From Prescottella soli (GTDB lineage: Bacteria > Actinomycetota > Actinomycetes > Mycobacteriales > Mycobacteriaceae), in assembly GCF_040024445.1 (NCBI RefSeq), contig NZ_CP157276.1:4030001-4094000 (forward strand): a stretch of DNA of 64,000 nucleotides, in the 5' to 3' direction. The translations under genes and the position numbers were made by a program. A model generated the notes under the pieces. That model saw only the letters and a program-made list of their open reading frames with translations, did no database searches and was not told the DNA's origin. Position 1 is the first letter of the stretch; the number at the start of each line of letters is the position of its first letter. Below, piece by piece: positions 60,609-64,000 of the stretch.

Positions 60609-60915
60609 TTCGATGTGGATCGATGTGGATCAGGTTCGTTCGGCGGCGCCGCTGTTCGACAGCGCGGTCGACGACCTCGTCGACCGGCAGCGTCAGTTGG
60701 CGACGGTCCTCGACGCGGAGGGTGCGAGTTGGGGATCCGACTCGACCGGAGCCACGTTTGCGGCACAGTACGTTCCCGGCGTGGACGGCGCCCTCGCCGC
60801 GCTGCGGAATCTCACCGATGTCCTGGCCGGTATTGCGGGAGGGCTACGCAGTACCGCAACGGCTTTCGACATGACGGACGACCGATTCTCCCGCACACTC
60901 GGTGGCGGCCACTGA
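60601..60915 (+). CDS. WXG100-like ESX target protein
   Basis: A 104-residue helical hairpin protein, the size of an ESX substrate. GTG 60601 overlaps the previous gene's stop. The turn W-G-S-D-S-T-G-A-T-F-A (residues 44-54) contains the W-x-G-like turn, and helix 2 ends R-S-T-A-T-A-F-D-M-T-D-D-R-F; a Y-x-x-x-D/E-like export signal is only weakly visible. It overlaps the next gene by one base (TGATG). Confidence 0.8.
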   Translation: MTDSMWIDVDQVRSAAPLFDSAVDDLVDRQRQLATVLDAEGASWGSDSTGATFAAQYVPGVDGALAALRNLTDVLAGIAGGLRSTATAFDMTDDRFSRTLGGGH

Positions 60916-61811
60916 TGGGTATCGAGATACCGGGTCCACTGCGGACAGTCGCGTCCGTCGTGGTGGGGCAGGACTGGCCCGAGGCCGATGAGACATCGCT
61001 GCGTCGGCTGTCGGACGCGTGGGCAGTGACCGCGGTGGACGTCGAGCAGATCGGCGCTGCGGGGAACGACGCGCTGGAAATGGCCCTCGCGGGCGTGGAT
61101 GGCGCGGTGAACGAGGCGATGCACGCGCACTGGCAGACGGTCGGTGGCGGCGACGGTGTCGTCGAGCAACTCGCCGAGGTGTGCCGACAGCTCGCCGACG
61201 CCTGCGAAGCCACGGCGGCCGAGGTGGAACAGGCGAAGCTGATGATCATCGGCTCGCTCGTCACCCTCGCCGCGGAGACCGCGGCGCTTGCGGCGACGGC
61301 GGTGGCGACGTTCGGTACCAGTGCCGCCGCGATCCCGGCCGCGGAGTTGGCCACACAGTTCGCGATCCGGCAGATCCTGATGAAGCTGCTGCGCAGTGTC
61401 GCCGAGGAGGTCGTCGTCGGTGTCGTCAAGGAGGTCGCGCTCGCGGGCGGTGTCCAGTTGCTGCAGATCGCGGAGGGGAATCGGGCCGGGCTCGACCTCG
61501 GCGCGCTGGGGAAGGACGCCCTCGGCGCCGCCGCCGAGGGCGTCGTCGGTGGGCTGATCGGCAAGGGCGGGGCCGGCGGACTGGTCGTCGACGGCATCGG
61601 GAACGCCGGAGGTAAGGCCGCGGCTGGGCTGGCCGTGGACCTCGGCGTCGGCGGGATCGGCACGGCGGCCGGCGACGCCGCCAAGGGCGAGGAGGTGACA
61701 CTGGAGGGCGTGCTGAAGGGGGCGGCCACCGAGGCCGTCGACGGCATGCGCGACAGCGTCCGGCGGCCGGAGCCGAGCGCCCCGCCGTCGAGTTCGCTCA
61801 ACATGAACTAG
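60915..61811 (+). CDS. WXG100-like / CpnT N-terminal-domain protein without toxin domain
   Basis: A 298-residue protein resembling the N-terminal domain of CpnT and other long type VII effectors (P-G-P-L-R-T-V-A-S-V-V-V-G-Q-D-W-P-E-A-D-E-T-S-L-R-R-L-S-D-A-W). The central region is a hydrophobic Ala-rich helical hairpin (about residues 112-160), followed by a Gly-rich domain. In the usual family members a toxin or channel domain follows; here the protein ends after a Pro/Ser tail (S-A-P-P-S-S-S-L-N-M-N). It could be a shortened effector or a scaffold for another secreted protein. Confidence 0.78.
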   Translation: MGIEIPGPLRTVASVVVGQDWPEADETSLRRLSDAWAVTAVDVEQIGAAGNDALEMALAGVDGAVNEAMHAHWQTVGGGDGVVEQLAEVCRQLADACEATAAEVEQAKLMIIGSLVTLAAETAALAATAVATFGTSAAAIPAAELATQFAIRQILMKLLRSVAEEVVVGVVKEVALAGGVQLLQIAEGNRAGLDLGALGKDALGAAAEGVVGGLIGKGGAGGLVVDGIGNAGGKAAAGLAVDLGVGGIGTAAGDAAKGEEVTLEGVLKGAATEAVDGMRDSVRRPEPSAPPSSSLNMN

Positions 61812-61823
61812 GAGTGATTGCGC

Positions 61824-61988
61824 ATGATTCAGGCAGTCCTGCTCACCTGCGTGCCCCTGTTCGTTGCGCTCGTTGGGCACTCGGCGTACCGGGTGCGTCG
61901 GGCGAACAAGGAGTATGCGGAGAAACTCGAAGGCGGCCCGGCGTCGACCGTCGATCCCGCGCCCACCCCGACCTTCCGGGAGTGGTGA
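61824..61988 (+). CDS. 54-aa single-pass membrane protein
   Basis: A 54-residue frame just after the CpnT-like gene, with GGAG 9 nt before ATG 61824. Residues 2-21 are one hydrophobic helix (I-Q-A-V-L-L-T-C-V-P-L-F-V-A-L-V-G-H-S-A), followed by a basic patch (Y-R-V-R-R-A-N-K-E-Y) and a Pro-rich tail (D-P-A-P-T-P-T-F-R-E-W). It looks like the fifth gene of the type VII-associated operon. Its role is unknown. Confidence 0.65.
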   Translation: MIQAVLLTCVPLFVALVGHSAYRVRRANKEYAEKLEGGPASTVDPAPTPTFREW

Positions 61989-61998
61989 GCCCGCCGGT

Positions 61999-63051
61999 TC
62001 ACCAGCGGTTGCGGACCTCCTCGGCGAACCCGAGGAGGTTTGTGACCGCGACCCGGCTGCCGTCGTCGAGCACCACGTGTCCGGTGAACCGTCCGAACAC
62101 CTGGTGCTGAAGCGACCGGAGCACCTTGAAATCCACTGCGGCAGAACGATCGAGGATCGGCTCGAATGCCATCTCGAAGCGTCCGTCGTTGCTGCTGAAC
62201 TTCCACGGCGCCCCGTCGTACGTCCCCTCGGGGAGATGGAACGTCACCTGATCGAGCTTGTGTGCGACGCCGTCGACGAACACCATGTTCTCGCTCGCCG
62301 CGGACGTGTCCCCGAACCCGTACCCGATGTTGAAGCCGAACGGTCGACCGTCGACGACGCCCGACGCCGACCCCCAGTACCAGATGTTGTCGTATGTCCA
62401 CACGCCCCGACCCCAGTCGAACACTCCCACAGCGGATTTCGGATCGAACGTGAAAGTGTCTGTCCCGACGGTGATCTCGCCGGTCGCTCGAAGGCAGTTG
62501 ATCTTCTGGTTGTAGTAGAACGCCTTGGGGACCTTGGGGAACGGCGTCGCGATCACCATGCGGGCGGGAGCGGTGCCTGCGGAGTGATCCGATGTCGCGG
62601 TCGGTGGCTGCGTCAGGTGCAGTTCGCCGCGCAGTCCGCGACCACCGTCGAACCCCGGGTAGTCGACCGTCAGGACGCGGCCATCGGTGACGTGGCGGAA
62701 CGCGATCCGCATCTTCTCGTGGTCGGCGACGACGTCGCCGCGATCCGCACTGGCCGGCAGGCCCATCCGGCCCATCGGGAACGGCAGCATCACGTTCTCG
62801 GTGACCTCGCGGCGGGCCCCGAAATCGAGCCACGAGACGCCCAACAGACCCATGTAGCCGTTGTCCGCGACCGTGAGCGCCAGCCCGTGGTCCGGAGTGA
62901 GGACGCAGTAGTAGTCCCACTCCTTCACCCGCCACGACGGCGCCGAGATCGCTGCGCGGTCGTAGCGTCGGACCTCCGCGGTCGCCCACCCGGTCTGGGC
63001 CAGTCGTCCGCGCGCGTTCAGGAGTTCTCCCTGGTGCAATCGGTGCTGCAT
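61999..63051 (-). CDS. DUF2804 protein
   Basis: A 350-residue protein of the DUF2804 family, with W-R-V-K-E-W-D-Y-Y-C-V-L, F-Y-Y-N-Q-K-I-N-C-L, A-V-G-V-F-D-W-G-R-G-V-W-T-Y-D-N-I-W-Y-W-G-S and F-G-F-N-I-G-Y-G-F-G-D. The fold is beta-rich, like lipocalin-type hydratases, and no signal peptide is present. Function is unknown. It is convergent with the type VII cluster, 10 nt from the 54-aa gene. Confidence 0.87.
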   Translation of the reverse strand: MQHRLHQGELLNARGRLAQTGWATAEVRRYDRAAISAPSWRVKEWDYYCVLTPDHGLALTVADNGYMGLLGVSWLDFGARREVTENVMLPFPMGRMGLPASADRGDVVADHEKMRIAFRHVTDGRVLTVDYPGFDGGRGLRGELHLTQPPTATSDHSAGTAPARMVIATPFPKVPKAFYYNQKINCLRATGEITVGTDTFTFDPKSAVGVFDWGRGVWTYDNIWYWGSASGVVDGRPFGFNIGYGFGDTSAASENMVFVDGVAHKLDQVTFHLPEGTYDGAPWKFSSNDGRFEMAFEPILDRSAAVDFKVLRSLQHQVFGRFTGHVVLDDGSRVAVTNLLGFAEEVRNRW

Positions 63052-63100
63052 GCCGCGAGGCTACTCGTGGCCACACGCGCGGACATGGACCGACGCGGGA

Positions 63101-63130
63101 TTGACAAGGCTGCTGCGGCCGCGTCATGCT
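63101..63130 (+). promoter_or_regulatory. promoter of the M-box leader
   Basis: TTGACA (63101-63106) is followed, at 17-18 nt, by TCATGCT (63124-63130). This places transcription start near 63137, immediately before the riboswitch, which supports the assignment of both. It lies 50 nt from the divergent DUF2804 start codon. Confidence 0.65.
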
Positions 63131-63139
63131 TGCTTGGCA

Positions 63140-63300
63140 AAGCACCTCGATAGGTGAGGCTCCTACGTGAACACAGGCCACTGATCTGACGACGTCGAGA
63201 GACGCCCAAGGTTAGGACAGGTCTCCCCGGATGAAGGGGTGACCCAAAGTGGCTTCCCATACCGGGACACGTCGCGTAGTGCCAAAGCTCTGACGAGAGG
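63140..63300 (+). promoter_or_regulatory. M-box (ykoK) magnesium riboswitch
   Basis: The conserved M-box blocks occur in order: AGGTGAGGCTCCTACGTGAA, ACACAGGCCACTG, CGACGTCGAGAGACGCCCAA, GGTTAGGACAGGTCTCC, a variable stem, AAGTGGCTTCCCATACC and the 3' block GTAGTGCCAAAGCTCTGACG. These match the consensus of the Mg2+-sensing riboswitch in sequence, order and spacing. M-boxes shut down expression of magnesium transporters and related genes when Mg2+ is sufficient. The 3' side is followed by a short hairpin at 63307-63327 and a leader ORF. Confidence 0.92.
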
Positions 63301-63306
63301 GGTGCC

Positions 63307-63327
63307 CACCCGGATCCGGTCCGGGTG
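63307..63327 (+). terminator. expression-platform hairpin after the M-box
   Basis: CACCCGGA - TCCGG - TCCGGGTG is an 8-bp stem directly 3' of the riboswitch. It has no U-tract, so Rho-dependent termination or occlusion, rather than intrinsic termination, would be the output. Confidence 0.5.
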
Positions 63328-63390
63328 AACTCCCCGTGCGTGGCTCGACGCCCCCGTGCGTCCCGGCTTCGAGGAGGTGAGGAACCCCCG

Positions 63391-63486
63391 GTGAGTACTG
63401 ACACCAGTAGTAGCGACAGTCGCTATCCGAGTCCCGCGAACCAACAGTTCCTCAGCCTCGGCCGGATCCTGCCCCGAGTGGCCTGA
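63391..63486 (+). CDS. 31-codon leader ORF downstream of the M-box
   Basis: GAGGAGGTGAGG (63371-63382) stands 8 nt before GTG 63391, a near-perfect ribosome-binding site. The frame encodes 31 residues: V-S-T-D-T-S-S-S-D-S-R-Y-P-S-P-A-N then Q-Q-F-L-S-L-G-R-I-L-P-R-V-A. The mix of Asp and Pro codons recalls Mg2+-responsive leader peptides such as MgtL, where ribosome stability is the sensor. It is the first frame after the riboswitch and stops 120 nt before the next gene. Its being translated is likely from the site; function is inferred. Confidence 0.55.
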   Translation: MSTDTSSSDSRYPSPANQQFLSLGRILPRVA

Positions 63487-63606
63487 CGTCTCTTCGTCTC
63501 GACGCGCAACCGACCAGTTGTCGCGTGTGCGTTCGTGACGACGCGGCGTAGTCTCTCGTGTACGAAATGTCCTGCCCTGGTTGATTTTCCATGCAAGGAG
63601 ACAGCC

Positions 63607-63744
63607 ATGGCCTTCACTCTGTCGAACGTGCGCAAGTTCTGGGCGCGGCGCAATCTCACCCCGCAGGAGCGGGCGAACCTGCGCGCGTCCTACACGCCGC
63701 CGGCCGTCATCGCCGCCTCGCTGGGTGGCGGAATGTTCCGCTGA
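63607..63744 (+). CDS. 45-aa small basic protein
   Basis: AAGGAG lies 6 nt before ATG 63607. The product [20 protein letters not shown] then [25 protein letters not shown] is 45 residues, basic, with a hydrophobic Gly-rich end and no signal peptide. I do not recognise it. It sits between the M-box leader ORF and a gene that runs off the window and could belong to the same transcript. Confidence 0.5.
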   Translation: MAFTLSNVRKFWARRNLTPQERANLRASYTPPAVIAASLGGGMFR

Positions 63745-63839
63745 CGACCGGACCGCTTTCCTTCAGGTATTCACCTGTCCCACAAGACGTTCGAACGTGC
63801 CTACCGGGTGGTGGGTGCGCTGACCGAAAGACATCACCC

Positions 63840-64000
63840 ATGTCGATGAATGCCGTTTCGGCACCGGCCACGAAGCCGAAGAAGCCAGGCGCCGCTAGGG
63901 CCGCCTTCCTCACCGAGGACCAGACCACGAAGCTTGCCCGATCCGCGAGTCTCGCGGTGTCGGGTGTGCTGGCGGACCTGCGGACCACCGCGCAGGGTCT
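63840..64000 (+). CDS. N-terminus of a protein truncated by the window end
   Basis: ATG 63840 opens a stop-free frame to the end of the window (53 codons): M-S-M-N-A-V-S-A-P-A-T-K-P-K-K-P-G-A-A-R, then A-A-F-L-T-E-D-Q-T-T-K-L-A-R-S-A-S. The basic, Pro-containing start looks cytosolic. The family cannot be identified. As the first sizeable gene after the M-box it may be the regulated target, possibly a transport or Mg2+-related protein, but that is only inference from position. Confidence 0.5.
   Translation, partial: MSMNAVSAPATKPKKPGAARAAFLTEDQTTKLARSASLAVSGVLADLRTTAQG

Overview
The window is high-GC (roughly 68-70 %) chromosomal DNA from a mycolic-acid actinobacterium. It is most likely Rhodococcus sensu lato, possibly the R. 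equi/Prescottella group. Evidence for this is a GroEL2 gene with CIRCE operators, an antigen-85/mycolyltransferase-type esterase, a RamB - isocitrate lyase - FadB2 block, an HBHA-type adhesin, a lipoprotein L,D-transpeptidase, an EspG-type type VII secretion chaperone and a rhodococcal endoglycoceramidase-like GH5 enzyme. The gene order follows the Mycobacterium tuberculosis backbone from groEL2 (Rv0440) through lpdC, an AhpD-like gene, ramB, icl, fadB2, a TetR/DUF445 pair, an XRE regulator, hbhA, DUF2516, deoC, DUF2505, murB and lprQ (Rv0462-Rv0483), with Rhodococcus-specific insertions. No prophage, insertion sequence, CRISPR array, rRNA or tRNA was seen.

Layout. 1-8.2 kb: end of a HAD hydrolase, a secreted protein, groEL2 under two tandem CIRCE boxes, PspC, a hydrolase, and then a neighbourhood of three tiny signal-less hydrophobic peptides (41, 26 and 50 aa) around a mycolyltransferase-like esterase and a prolyl oligopeptidase. 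Position and composition recall the groEL2-linked PorA/PorH porins of Corynebacterium. 8.2-16.3 kb: lpd, a redox HxlR regulator with a divergent quinone reductase, a small alarmone synthetase, an AhpD-like protein, and a TetR/acyl-CoA-ligase pair with a palindromic operator. 16.2-24.7 kb: a six-gene minus-strand operon urtABCDE-urea carboxylase for urea uptake and ATP-dependent carboxylation. 24.9-34.4 kb: patatin, ramB, a VWA protein, an unknown gene, aceA with a long regulated promoter, fadB2, and a MetE homologue that has lost three of four zinc ligands. 34.4-45 kb: endoglycoceramidase-like GH5, AdhC, an AbiEi-like protein flanked by two copies of a palindromic element, PPK2, an AarF kinase, TetR/DUF445, and XRE-hbhA.

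45-59 kb: a non-haem di-iron oxygenase-MerR-hydrolase cluster, purU with a methyltransferase, an F420-type oxidoreductase, deoC, a DUF2993 protein, an orphan AbiEi-like protein, duplicated DUF2505 genes, murB, lprQ and a hydrolase pseudogene. Two 70-bp palindromic elements of a second family lie here. 59-62 kb: a five-gene type VII-associated module (EspG, YbaB-like, WXG-like, CpnT-N-terminal-like, small membrane protein) with no effector toxin or secretion machinery in the window. 63.1-64 kb: a sigma-70-like promoter, an M-box magnesium riboswitch, a 31-codon leader ORF with a strong ribosome-binding site, a 45-aa ORF, and the start of a gene that runs off the window.

Functional themes are acetate/fatty-acid and glyoxylate metabolism (RamB, AceA, FadB2, acyl-CoA ligase), nitrogen salvage from urea, cell-envelope biology (mycolyltransferase, porin-like peptides, HBHA, MurB, LprQ) and stress responses (GroEL2, alarmone synthetase, PPK2). 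Calls rest on reading the sequence and remembered family features; no database search was run.
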